A stretch of DNA of 64,000 nt from Aspidapion aeneum (taxonomy: Eukaryota; Arthropoda; Insecta; Coleoptera; Brentidae). The DNA is taken from assembly GCA_963576565.1 (NCBI GenBank), contig OY755039.1, positions 125,968,640 to 126,032,639 on the forward strand, given 5' to 3'. The position numbers were made by a program, and so were the translations under genes. How positions within the stretch are numbered: the first letter of the stretch is position 1; every line of letters begins with the position of its first letter. Shown here piece after piece: positions 32,191 to 41,915 of the stretch. The notes beneath the pieces are model-generated. The model was not told where the DNA came from, did not search any database, and was given only the letters and a program-made list of their open reading frames with translations.

Positions 32191-32700
32191 CTCTGATTAA
32201 TTATTTGGCAAGTGCAGTTTGTCCCATTAAAATCGATGGTATAATTCAAATGTTATAATAAAAAAAATACTGTCCGGTTTTTTTTGGCCCACCCCGTGGT
32301 TTAAAAAAACAAGAATGTTTGTTGCAAATATCGCTCCTATCATCTGTTTCATAAGGGCGTAAAACGTTTTTAGCTCCTTTACAATTTAGGAAATAGCCTT
32401 AACCATCGAAGAAATATGTTATTTATTCCATGCCTTAACGCCTTTCTGTCATAATTTTTTTAGTAAATTTAGTAAATTTTTGTCTCCCAGCAAATATTAA
32501 CATAACCATGTGAAATATGCGACATTTCTCAAATTTTCATAAAAATCCAAAAAATTGTTATTAAACTATGACCTTGTAAAAATGTTAATTTTTTCAGTTG
32601 TTTTTCTGTTAATTTGCAACTGCCTCCGCTCTGGGTTTATATCACGGATCACCCAAATATATTATAAAAAAGAAAACCTACTTTAAATTATGCGTTTCGC
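32191..32700. other. AT-rich spacer
   Basis: No gene or repeat structure seen. Confidence 0.35.
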
Positions 32701-32752
32701 TTGACCTTCGACCCAGAGATTTCGAGTTGACGACAGCCTATGTTAAGACCCG

Positions 32753-33000
32753 ATGATATCCGATTCAATTTCTGATTTGGACGCGCGCCTATGGTCCTTT
32801 GTGGAAGACTCTAGCAACGCGGCGTACCTATTTCTTAGTAAATTAATTTCGAATAAGATATGTACACGACATTCACTTTATAACAGGGCTCGCGCCGGTG
32901 AAATAAATTCCCAAAAACTCAAGTTACGCCCGATGGCTAAATCCAAAGCGCCTTCGCCAATCGATACCACTAGTTCTGTACCCACAGTAGTCTACTAGTA
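32753..33000 (+). other. unrecognised 81-codon coding-like frame
   Basis: Frame from ATG 32753 to TAG 33000, GC-richer than the flanks and with ordinary protein composition (SISDLDARLWSFVEDSSNAA early, KSKAPSPIDTTSSVP near the end). A TAA lies just upstream in frame. No domain recognised; it could be a retroelement gag or host exon remnant. Confidence 0.25.
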
Positions 33001-33139
33001 GATTTCTTCTGTTATGGTCGATTTAATCAACCCAAAATTAAAATTATTTCGTTTCGTAATTTGAGCGACATCTGTGGAGACCGCTATAACTAAAATAATC
33101 AATATCGGGAGGGCTCGGGTGGCCTTAATATAGCTGCAG

Positions 33140-33377
33140 TTCTTATAGTTTGTATTCATTGGTTTAAGTGGAAAAATGGAAGTTGTTAACGTTTCGGAGA
33201 AGGAACATCTATCAGCACGAAAGATCGCCGAAAAATTTAACATCGAAAAATCTCAAGCAGCGGAAATTTTTTATAAATATATATCAAAATTTCGCAGTTC
33301 CCTCTTTTAAGCGGACACCTCCAATAAGCGGACAAAATTGACGTAACCGTGAGTTTCCGCTTATAAGAGGTATCACT
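33140..33377 (+). mobile_element. pogo/CENP-B-type element, truncated, with HTH and right end
   Basis: The frame from ATG 33177 reads LSARKIAEKFNIEKSQAAEI, the second helix-turn-helix pattern of pogo/Tigger transposases, then runs out in the terminal region. The right end CGCTTATAAGAGGTATCACTGTA (first part CGCTTATAAGAGGTATCAC) closes at 33377 with GCGGACA motifs. Catalytic domain and left end are missing, so it is an internally deleted copy. Confidence 0.65.
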
Positions 33378-33429
33378 GTATTCAAAGTGGGAAAAAACAG
33401 GTCGTGTCACAAGATATTACTAATAATTC

Positions 33430-33540
33430 ATTTGGCCAACAGGGAAAGAACGTGCCAGTTTTAAACTTTCAAAATGTTATATCTCCAAACTAACTAAGAG
33501 TGACTTTGCACGTTTTTTCCCTGTGCTCTTCAAATGCATC
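33430..33540. repeat. short palindromic repeat (CAGGGAAAGAACGTGC)
   Basis: CAACAGGGAAAGAACGTGCC and the mirrored GCACGTTTTTTCCCTGTG form a hairpin. The right half recurs inverted at 18650-18690 (GAGCACAGGGAAAAAACGTG). Confidence 0.6.
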
Positions 33541-33762
33541 ACTTGTTCCTTGATAGTTGGTGATTTTAGGTGGTTTCTCCACTTTTGGCAGGTACTGTAC
33601 ATATACGTACACTCGTGCTCATAAAAATCCCGTCCACGAAAAATTAAATTGAATATTTCACTCATACATTATAAAATACCCCCGCAGGTACCGAATTAAT
33701 AAGTGATAATTCAACGTTGCTATGTAAATTTTTTGAATACAAAGAAAATACTGCACGTTTTT

Positions 33763-33793
33763 ACCAGAGATATGAGACTCTCATATCTCTGGT
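33763..33793. other. perfect 14-bp-stem hairpin
   Basis: ACCAGAGATATGAG, loop ACT, then CTCATATCTCTGGT. It lies about 95 bases before the Crypton start codon. Function is unknown; it could mark the element's 5' region or be a recombination site. Confidence 0.8.
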
Positions 33794-33888
33794 TTTTACA
33801 CGCAATTTTTGGCATTGCTGTGACATTTGAACAACACAAACAGATTGCTGATGACAAAGTAATCAAATTTTAAATTTAAAAAGCATCA

Positions 33889-35051
33889 TGAGTCGTTTTG
33901 GGAGTATCTCAGAACAAGAAATCGAAGAAAATGTATCTAAAACTACACCAAAAATCACGGAAAAAAGTAAGAAAAGCATTTTGGAAGCAATTTATGTCTT
34001 ATTGTAATGAAAAAAGTACTCATTTAAGAGACCCCAGTGTTCGAACTTGCACATATTTTGAAAAATTGGGCATTTAACATGCGAAAACAAAATGGGGAGA
34101 AATATAAGGAATGTACAGTCAAACTACTCTGGAACGTCACTGCAAAATTACTCATGGAAAAGTATTTTAATGAATATGATATTAAAATAAACCCGTTTGA
34201 GCGAATTGAGTTTAAAGCTGCGCGACATGCAAGAAATGCAAAAAGAAAGAATTTACAAAGTTTGGACGACAAACGCAAGCAATCCGCTAGTTTTTTAACC
34301 TACAACGAACTAGAAAAACTTGTGAAATCTTGTGATGAACAAATGCCGGAAGGTCTACAGAAAAAAACTTATTTTCCTTTCTTACGAACTGGCTTGGAGA
34401 GGAGGGCGAAGGCACGCGAGCAGAGACCACATTTTTTCAAGAGGAAAAAAAACCATGGGAGAATTGAATATAACCACCTTTTTTCAAAAACCACACAAGG
34501 CGGTAACCAAAATCTGGCTGATGCAAAATGGCTAGTAAAAAATAATTTTAATACTGACTTTTTTCCTATAAGACATTTTCTTAAGATTCAAGACAAAAGA
34601 GGAGGAGCAACCAACAGCCGACTCTTTTTAACTCCAAATCCAAACTGGCAAAACTCTGGAAAATGGTAAAAAAAACAGTCCAGTCGGAATAAATGAAATG
34701 TCAACTTGGACAAAAAAACAAGCTGAAAAGTTAGGCTTTAATACAACAAAGATTTCAAACCACTCACTAAGAGCTACAGCCGTGTCAAAATTGGCAAAAG
34801 GCGGAGTTTCCGAACAAAATTTAATTAAAATTACGGGTCATTCAAATGCGAAATCAATCTGCAGCTACCTACAAATGGATGAAGAGCATCACAAAGATAT
34901 TATTGATAAAATGAGAGAAAATAAAACGGAGCTTGACCCTCAACACAATATGCCTCCTCCTATTACAAGCAGTAGCGGTTCTATGTCAATGACATCGCAA
35001 AATCAAAATGTAAATAATTATTATAACTGTAGTTTTTATTATAATAAATAA
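33889..35051 (+). pseudogene. Crypton-type tyrosine recombinase, frameshifted
   Basis: Successive pieces in changing frames: MSRFGSISEQEIEEN at 33889; FWKQFMSYCNEK near 33980; the long frame 34037-34669 with LHILKNW-like AHILKNWAFNMRKQNGEKYK, then EFKAARHARNAKRK, and later FSKTTQGGNQNLADAKWL; the catalytic-Arg region ELAWRGG in another frame near 34390; and finally 34698-35051 with ISNHSLRATAVSKLAKGGVS, KITGHSNAKSICSYLQM. His-x2-Arg, the TGH box and the Tyr in SYLQ are the recombinase C-terminal catalytic set, so this is a Crypton (DUF3504-like) enzyme, which inserts through a circular intermediate. At least four frame changes make it inactive. No terminal repeats are expected for Cryptons and none were seen. 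Confidence 0.85.
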
Positions 35052-35149
35052 TGTTTCGTGTAAATTTAGTTATATACATACATCACGTTAATATGTCAAA
35101 AAATAAACAAATTGTTTTAAAATAAGGTTTTTGAATTTTTATTCGAGAA

Positions 35150-35310
35150 ATATTCTTCATAAATGCTTAAAAATTAACTAGATAATTTTCATGCAAGCTT
35201 GTTGCCTAATTTCACTCGTTCTTCGAACTCGTGAAATTATTAGCAACCAGCTTTCATAAAAATTATCGGTAATTTTTAAGCACTCGTGGTATTACCCCCG
35301 ATAATTTTTA
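35150..35310. repeat. palindromic repeat downstream of the Crypton
   Basis: GCTTAAAAATTAACTAGATA...AATTTCACTCG is mirrored around TTCTTCGAA by CTCGTGAAATTATTAGCAAC...AATTTTTAAGCA. It may be the Crypton 3' part or a separate MITE. Confidence 0.6.
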
Positions 35311-35699
35311 GTGTAAGTTACTAAACATCCAGCTAAGATGTCTTGGCATTTTTATTTTTTTTGTGACATCTAAAATGTCCCAGTAATTTTTTTAAATGTC
35401 ATTCGGTAAGAACACTATAAACATAGCTAACCACAAATTTCAAGTAACCTATTACAAGTTTCCGTATACGGGATTTTTATGATCACGAGGGAACATACAT
35501 ACTAACTATAAACTGCCAGGTAGTAATTATTCTGTATCTCATGAGATTCATTTAATTGCGTTCTTTAAAGTAGTTTTTATAAATATATTTAAACCCAGTT
35601 TGTTAAAAAAACAATAAAAAAGAATACTTGAGTAGTCCGGATACCTCGATAATTCGGCAGCAGCTGGATAGATATGTCAGGATTATCGAAGTTGTACTG
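35311..35699. other. spacer ending in a pogo-like terminus
   Basis: AT-rich without genes. GGATTATCGAAGTTGTACTG at 35680-35699, completed by TA, resembles the right end of pogo-type MITEs (compare 49615-49637). The mariner element starts at that boundary. Confidence 0.4.
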
Positions 35700-35701
35700 T
35701 A

Positions 35702-36623
35702 TACGAGGTGTGACAATAAAATTATAAGACTGTTGTAAAAAATCTACTTTATTTAAATAATAATACAACTTAATGATGTTCCCCATCAATGTAGTCCCCT
35801 TCTCTATCGACGCAGCCTTGCATGCGTTTTTTTTTCCAATGTTGGAAGCAATTTTGGAAATCATTAGAAAAGAGGCTGTTAAGAAGTCTTGCCGTTTTTT
35901 CATTGACATTAACTAATATTTTAAAACGGGTTCCTTTTAACGATTTCTTCACTTTTGGAAACAGGTAGAAGTCGCAAGGGGCCAAGTCTGGTGCATATGG
36001 TGGGTTCTTATTAGCTAAAAACTGCTTAATGGATAGGGCATTGTGGGCCCGTGCATTGTCCTGGTAGAGCAGCCACGCGTTGTTCTTCCACACATCTGGA
36101 CATTTTTTCCTTCGACGTTCCCTTAGCTGCATCAATACTTCCAAATATAAATGTTGATTAACTGTTTGACCCTCACGCGCCCATTCAATAAGAATAACAC
36201 CCCTAATATCGAAAAGAAAAACAATGAGCATCGCTGTTTTGGATTTGTTGGAGCGCACTTCTCGTTCATCATCTTTAACTTCTTCACGACCCTCGAAATA
36301 GTTTTTATGTTACATAAAAATCATTGCACGAGACATACACTGCTCCCCGTAGACATCCTTTAGCATTCAGTAGCCGTTTTTTTGAGTTTTATTTTAAATT
36401 AATACGTTGCTGAATTTTTTCGTTTGTCGTAATTCCGGCAAATGAGCTATGCACGATCCGCTTCAGACCACTGGGTAAGCCAAACTAGCAGAGGAAAGAC
36501 GACAAGATTGCGTGCGGTAGTAGAACGCACATCAAGGTGAATAACTCCAACCGCCCGAGGTGTGGAGAATTAAAACCTGTTAGTACGGGGGCCAGTCTTA
36601 TAATTTAATTGTCACACCTCGTA
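35702..36623 (-). mobile_element. mariner element with TIRs, internally deleted
   Basis: TACGAGGTGTGACAATAAAA at the left and TTAATTGTCACACCTCGTA at the right form ~31-bp TIRs, with TA on both sides (35700-35701, 36624-36625). At 922 bp it is shorter than a full ~1.3-kb mariner. Confidence 0.95.
35770..36345 (-). pseudogene. mariner transposase, deleted
   Basis: The start of the DNA-binding region is broken (MSRAMIFM, stop, then HKNYFEGREEVKDDE) and joins directly to SNKSKTAMLIVFLFDIRGVI. The linker WVPHEL-type block and the first catalytic Asp (usually in a WxYxYD context) are absent. The second Asp lies in LLYQDNARAH and the third in PPYAPDLAPCDFYLFPK, but only 28 residues separate them instead of 34, so a second small deletion is present. 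The protein cannot transpose the element. Confidence 0.9.
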
Positions 36624-36625
36624 TA

Positions 36626-37290
36626 TTTTTTTAAATGACATCTTACAAACCAAGACAGCTAAGAAAACGCGGATTTCAAGTTTATTTTGAGAATTACATT
36701 TTCAAGTTCGCAGTATCTAAATTGATAAAATATCGTGGGCTTAATACAATAACTAGGTTTCTAGGAAATACAACACAACTCAAAATAGCTAGCTGTAGCC
36801 TAAATATTGCTGATTTAAGAGATTCCTGTATTTTCAAGCTTCAACTGCGACCAATTGGGTTGATGTATGACTTATCCAGTTATAGGATCAGAAAGGGCTC
36901 GCTTTGAGGAATAACAAGTGTATTTAACTCAGTCTCCCAAAAAAATCAAGTTACCGAATTAGAGTACTAAGCTAACGAATTATATAGTATATATCTCCGA
37001 AAAACGATGCAGCTTGACAAAAATAAAGTAACATCCATAACAACCAGGTTTTACGGATCGCCGATCGTGTCTGCTGGCGCCTTTTTTTAAAATATGATTG
37101 TCATCTTGTATGCAAATTTAATACAATTTGTAGTTTTATATAATCGACTACAGCTTATAAAGTAACCCAATTTTTTCTAGGCCTTCTATTTTTTTAGAAA
37201 CCATTTTCAAAATCCCAATCTAATTACCTACTACTCTGTATAGAATTAAATCTTTAAATATGGCTATACATTGAAATAAGAATAACCCAC
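36626..37290. other. non-coding, presumed intron of the ZFC3H1-like gene
   Basis: Begins (on the minus strand) at the donor after 37291. The 90-codon frame at 36635-36907 has no recognised motif. No exon of the minus-strand gene was found here. Confidence 0.4.
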
Positions 37291-39780
37291 CTGTTAGCAT
37301 TATCCAAAGGAGACACATACTTAAACTTTTTCGTAACTTGTGCATCATTTGTAGATAAATCTTTGTCCTTCTCACTCCTTTCCATTGAAGTTCTTTGCCC
37401 AATATTTTGAGCCACATATTTCATTTCATTCCTTCCTGCAGTTAATTCTGATAGATTTGTATTTTGAGTATTATTTTTATTTGCATCTTCGTTGTCTATC
37501 TCTATGTTCGCACAATTATGAATAAGATTCTGTGACACATTCACTGCTAATGTTAGCTCTGTCTCAACGTTCGCACTAATATTCGCCACATTTTGTGAAA
37601 AATCTGCTGCTAATGTTGGCTCTATCTCAACGTTCGCACTCTTATGCACATTTTGAGGAACATCCGCTGCTAACGTTGGTTCTATCTCAATGTTCGCACC
37701 ATTATGTGCAATATGAGCAACATTTCGTGGAACATTCACTGCTAATGTTGGTTCTATCTCAAATATTGGCTCTATCTCAACATTCGCACCAGAATGAGCA
37801 GCATTTTGTGCAACATCCGCTACAAATGTTGCCTGTATCTCAAAATTCACACCATTATTAGCAAGATTTTGTTGAACAACTGCTGTTAATTTTGGCTCTT
37901 GAGTGTTATCATCAAGTGAATTTTCTTCTTCAGTATCACTAGTAAGAACTATTATTTCTACAGTTTGCTCTATAATTTCTATGTCACTGTCATCATTGTC
38001 GTCCTTATTCTCATCTCCTTTTGGGTCCCTAATACTCTTAAAATATTCTTTTTTACGAATAGAACGTCTTGCCTGCTGTTCTAGGGTTGGGGATATGTGT
38101 ACCTCTATTAAATTTGGTCTTTTTACTAAATTGCTAGATTGTACAGGCAAATTCGGATTTGTTTGTGATAGTGTATTTTGAATATGATTGGATTTGGTTA
38201 CCTCTTTCACGTTAATTTGCGCTACACTTTGAGTTATAGTAGACTGTGAACTATTTTTATTTTTTATAGGCTGTTTTTGTTTTCGTCTCTGACTTCCGCA
38301 CATGATTTCCTTGGTTTGCTCTTCTAAGCTTAAGACTGGATTTGTCTTTGTCTTTGAAATAGGGTTTACGGTTTCGTTTCCTGATAATACTCTTATTGAT
38401 TCTACATTTGACATCTTGTTACTTTTATTAGTTAACACATCACTTGTGTGAGAGTTTGTATTTTCTGCTAATGATCTATATGAACTATTTGGTCTCTCTT
38501 GTTTAGAAATTTCTAAATTTTTGACACAAGTATCTGATTTTTTTTGTTGTACAGTATTTTCTGTGTATAAGCTAAGTAAATTGTGAGAAAGATGACTTAT
38601 AGCTGCATCCAAATTTTTAATCATTGGGCTCACATCATTAGTTGACGATGATTTTGTTTTTGGTTTACCAGCGGCTTCCTTTGACAGGTCTACTTTATTT
38701 ATTAGTGAATAACTATCGTTTATCATGTTATCAATTCGATTTATTATATCGTCATTTAAATTTGGATCTTCCTGGGGCGTTTTCGACAAGGAAGCATTGT
38801 TATCATTTATGGGTTTTGGTAATTTATTTGCTATTGTGACAACATTTGATAGTTTCTTATTTTGTATCAACGACTCTGTAAGTTTGTTACTTTTTTCCAA
38901 ATTTTTTAACAAAGAAACATTTTTCGAACGCTCTTTTTCTTTTTGGCCAGTTAAAGAGGAAGATAATGCTTTATAAGGCGAATTTTTTAATTGATTCCCG
39001 TGATCTTTAGGTTTTGTTGACAGTCTGCTATTTTCTTTTACATTTCCTAACAAATACTTTTTCGCAAGTTCTTTTTCTTTCTCGTCAGTTTGAGATGACG
39101 ATGAATCATTTTTCTTTTGAGTCGACTGATATGAAGGAAGAGGTTCATGCAGTGACCTCTTGGCTTGATCCTTGTTTCCTTGTTTATTTTGAGTGGATGA
39201 AAACACAGGTAAACTATTTGATAACTTCTTAGAGACCATTTTATCTTGTGTTTTTGATGTATTACTAGCCTTTTTCTGTATGAATACAGGCTGACGCAAT
39301 GAAATTCCAGCTAGCCGTGTTGTGTTCTGAGTATGGGTTGAACTAAGCTTAGTTTTTATATTTTGGTTTTCTAGTGATGATATGGAATTCAACAATGCTT
39401 TCCTACGATTCCTGTTAGCCCTTTTTCTTTGAGATTTTGTGAGTACCACATTACTCGCCTTTGTCTTAAAATTAACTACCATTTTTGATGATTCAAGTTT
39501 TTTGGGTATAACCGACTCATTGAATAATAACGCTTTTCGAAAAACTTTCTTCTTATTTGTCTTAGATATTACTATTTCAATATCATTAGGATCACCTATA
39601 TTTATATCGCTATCAGAAGTAGCAGTAGGTGAGCTCATTGATATTGCATTGTTGGCATCTTTTTTTGACAACTTTAAAACTGGACTATTTAAAGTAGCTG
39701 TTAATGTTGACAATGTAGGATGAGTAAGACTACCTGTGGGGGTAAATAGCTTTGATGTGTCCACTTGATTTGGATGTGTA
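37291..39780 (-). CDS. ZFC3H1: ZFC3H1-like protein, large third visible exon
   Basis: Acceptor TTCTATTTTGTTTTCAG opens the exon at 39780 and donor AACAG|GTGGGT closes it at 37291: 2490 bp, about 830 codons without a stop. Introns on both sides split the codon after the second base. The protein is Ser/Asn/Lys-rich and mostly disordered, with basic patches (KSQRKRANRNRRKALL), an acidic run DENKDDNDDSDIEIIE and, near the end, five or six tandem peptide repeats of the type NVEIEPTLAADVPQNV (37530-37860). It follows the coiled-coil exon and should precede the C3H1 zinc finger, which is not seen in the window. The symbol rests on the two upstream exons. Confidence 0.75.
37530..37860 (-). repeat. 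coding minisatellite in the ZFC3H1-like gene
   Basis: Units of about 63-81 bases encode variants of ANVEIEPTLAADVPQNVAH. Unit lengths remain multiples of three, so the frame survives. It may vary between individuals. Confidence 0.8.
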
Positions 39781-39852
39781 CTGAAAACAAAATAGAAATA
39801 AATGGAAATAAACGAGTACAACATTATTCTTTTCGTAAACCAAATATTATAA

Positions 39853-39959
39853 ATGAGTCTAACAGTATAAGAAAAGAGATAAATCTTACCCCTCTCCATC
39901 AATTTTATGAGCCTAACACTATAAAAAAAAGACAAATCTTACCCCTCTCCATCAATTTT
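39853..39959 (-). repeat. 53-bp tandem duplication across a splice donor
   Basis: Copies 39853-39906 and 39907-39959 each contain (plus strand) AAATCTTACCCCTCTCCATC, the complement of an exon end plus donor GAGAGGG|GTAAGA. The upstream donor (exon end 39943) keeps the frame with the next exon; reading on into the intron meets TAA at once. Confidence 0.85.
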
Positions 39960-40152
39960 CTTCTTCCCTTCAACCAATTGTTTTACTGAATCGGTCATTT
40001 CTTGGTGTACCTTTTCTTGATTGTTCTTTGCTTCAGCCAATTCATCCAATAATTTTTTGACTTGCTGATTCCAGTGCTTTTGTTCTTTGCTCACCTCGTT
40101 AATTTTTTGCATCAGAGGCTTAAGGCTGTTGTATTTTTCCTGGATCTGTAAC
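39943..40152 (-). CDS. ZFC3H1: ZFC3H1-like protein, coiled-coil exon
   Basis: Acceptor TTGTACCAACAAAG|G and donor GAGAGGG|GTAAGA bound 210 bp (69 full codons plus split ones). The peptide LKPLMQKINEVSKEQKHWNQ and LLDELAEAKNNQEKVHQEMT is a strong heptad coiled coil. Human ZFC3H1 has a comparable coiled coil after its conserved EKKIEY block; that coil lies in the region that bridges the exosome helicase MTR4 and nuclear poly(A)-binding protein (PAXT complex). Both junctions keep phase with neighbouring exons. Confidence 0.8.
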
Positions 40153-40204
40153 CTTTGTTGGTACAAGACCAAAAATGTAAGGTTTTTATTTGGAACATTT
40201 CATT

Positions 40205-40387
40205 TTATTGGATAGTGGATATACAGACGCACCCAGGAGGGGCTTCGGGGCCCGAGCCCCCTAAGCCTAAGATTTTTTTAGATATTTTCCACATATTTCA
40301 TGAATAAACAGAAAAAACAGTATAAAATACGACATCATGAGACCTCGGGCCCCTCAAGACATATTCCTGAGTGCGCCACTGGTGGAT
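40205..40387 (-). repeat. MITE family M, copy 3, in an intron
   Basis: Inverted relative to 18438: AGACGCACCCAGGAGGGGCT...CATGAATAAACAG...GCGCCACTGG. Confidence 0.65.
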
Positions 40388-40661
40388 GCTGTTCTACTTA
40401 TGCAAAACTAAGCAATTTGAAATAAAAAATGATCTGCTTTGAAGACTCTAAGTCTTGACTTAAAAGCTTTTCCCGAAAAAGAACAGACGTAAAGGCGATT
40501 TTAAGCCTGGAATAGGAAAATCACCGATTACGATTAAATACAGCTAAATTCAAAATTACTAATTAAATACAGCTAAATTCTGCGCAAGATTTATAACCGA
40601 AACAAATGGTAAAATAGATTAGTCCCGTGTATTCATTCATTCAAAATTACGATGGTATTAA

Positions 40662-41680
40662 CCTTTAACTACACGCCCGGATGTATTTTGTTCACCATTT
40701 TAACAAAACTTGTTGCCGTTTGGCCTTAAACACTTACCCCACCCTGTCGACCCCATCTAACCTTTCTCTAGAGGGTCTAGTGTAAGGGTTTTAAGTCACG
40801 TCGCAGCAGCTTTAAGGGTGTTTTGATGATTAGCGATATTTGTTATAGGTGTTCATCTGCGGTGTACAAAATACACCGCGCGTGTAATTATGATAGTAAA
40901 TTTGGAATATCCTAAATTGAGTTTAAAGCCATGCTAATATCGGGTTACGCTATTTTTGTATAGTTATAAATCCCACCCTTATTACATAAAATTTTTGATT
41001 GACTTCGTTGCTATTTAACCCCAAAAATATAGAAAAAAATATTTTATTTTATTATCATTTTTTTATTTTTTAATTTATGTACAGAATTTTATTCCCCCTT
41101 AGGCTTATTTCAAAAGGCTTAAAGGAACGTCCTTAAATTACGTTACGTAACGCAAAAATTCAGGAGTTTTCACCTTCCCCCCTCCTAACGTCTTTTCAAG
41201 AAAAAACACGTTAACATTGAGTGTAACGCAAGACCAACCCCCTCCTTTGAGCGTTACGTAATTTAAGGACAGTCCCTAACAAGCGTCTCATACAGGGTAT
41301 TCGAGATAAAAGTACTTACACGGTCTTTATGGTGATTTCAGAAACAGAAGGATGTTGGTAAAATGGGAAAAAGTGGCGTTATTCCAAGCTCAATCACCTG
41401 ATCTGATTTGGCTTGGAATACCGTCATTTTTGACCCATTGACTAGAATTGTATGTTTGTCAACTTACGAAATCCTGATAAAATCCAATGTAGTTACTTTT
41501 ATCTGGGAAACCCTTTACATCAAGTTCATTTTGTTATGACTTGTTATATGACTATTTTATTTCAATTAATGTTTACATTTGAATATAGTGGATATCTTAA
41601 TAGAGGCCTTTCTTTAGCTAGTGTACAAAAAACAACGCGCGTGTAGTTACGTAATGGGCTTGGGCGCGTGTAGTTAAAGG
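40662..41680. mobile_element. piggyBac-type MITE in a ZFC3H1-like intron
   Basis: Left TTAA|CCTTTAACTACACGC and right GCGTGTAGTTAAAGG|TTAG: perfect 15-bp TIRs with the TTAA target (one base changed on the right). Extra internal ACACCGCGCGTGTAATTA and AACGCGCGTGTAGTTACG motifs flank the core. A nested ACGTAACGC repeat lies at 41129-41280. No transposase. Confidence 0.8.
41129..41280. repeat. ACGTAACGC-type palindromic repeat, copy 4, best preserved
   Basis: GGAACGTCCTTAAATTACGT at the left is mirrored by ACGTAATTTAAGGACAGTCC at the right. The inner block has TTGAGTGTAACGCAAG and C-runs. Confidence 0.7.
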
Positions 41681-41915
41681 TTAGGTAAATTTCTTTATAA
41701 CCCATATTGTTTTAAAACACAACTACACAAAAAGATAAACCACATAATACCTCAAAGTGCATTATTATGTGGTAAATCCGAAATGTAAATCAGCAGATCT
41801 CTGATGTCACGATTACCCCTATTTGGGTTAAAACAGCAGTTGAGGAATAACCCATCCAGGCTAAAAATAAACTTTACAGGCATATGTAGAAAATGTGTAA
41901 AAAATATGGACTCAC

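Noticed and set aside
18768..33377. A single 14.6-kb pogo element joining the left end at 18768 to the right end at 33377
   Set aside because: The interval contains many unrelated elements and satellites; two separate truncated copies are simpler.
34037..34278. Minus-strand frame 34024-34278
   Set aside because: Antisense shadow of the Crypton recombinase.
37595..39723. Several 65-94-codon plus-strand frames
   Set aside because: They are shadows of the long minus-strand exon, including its peptide repeat.
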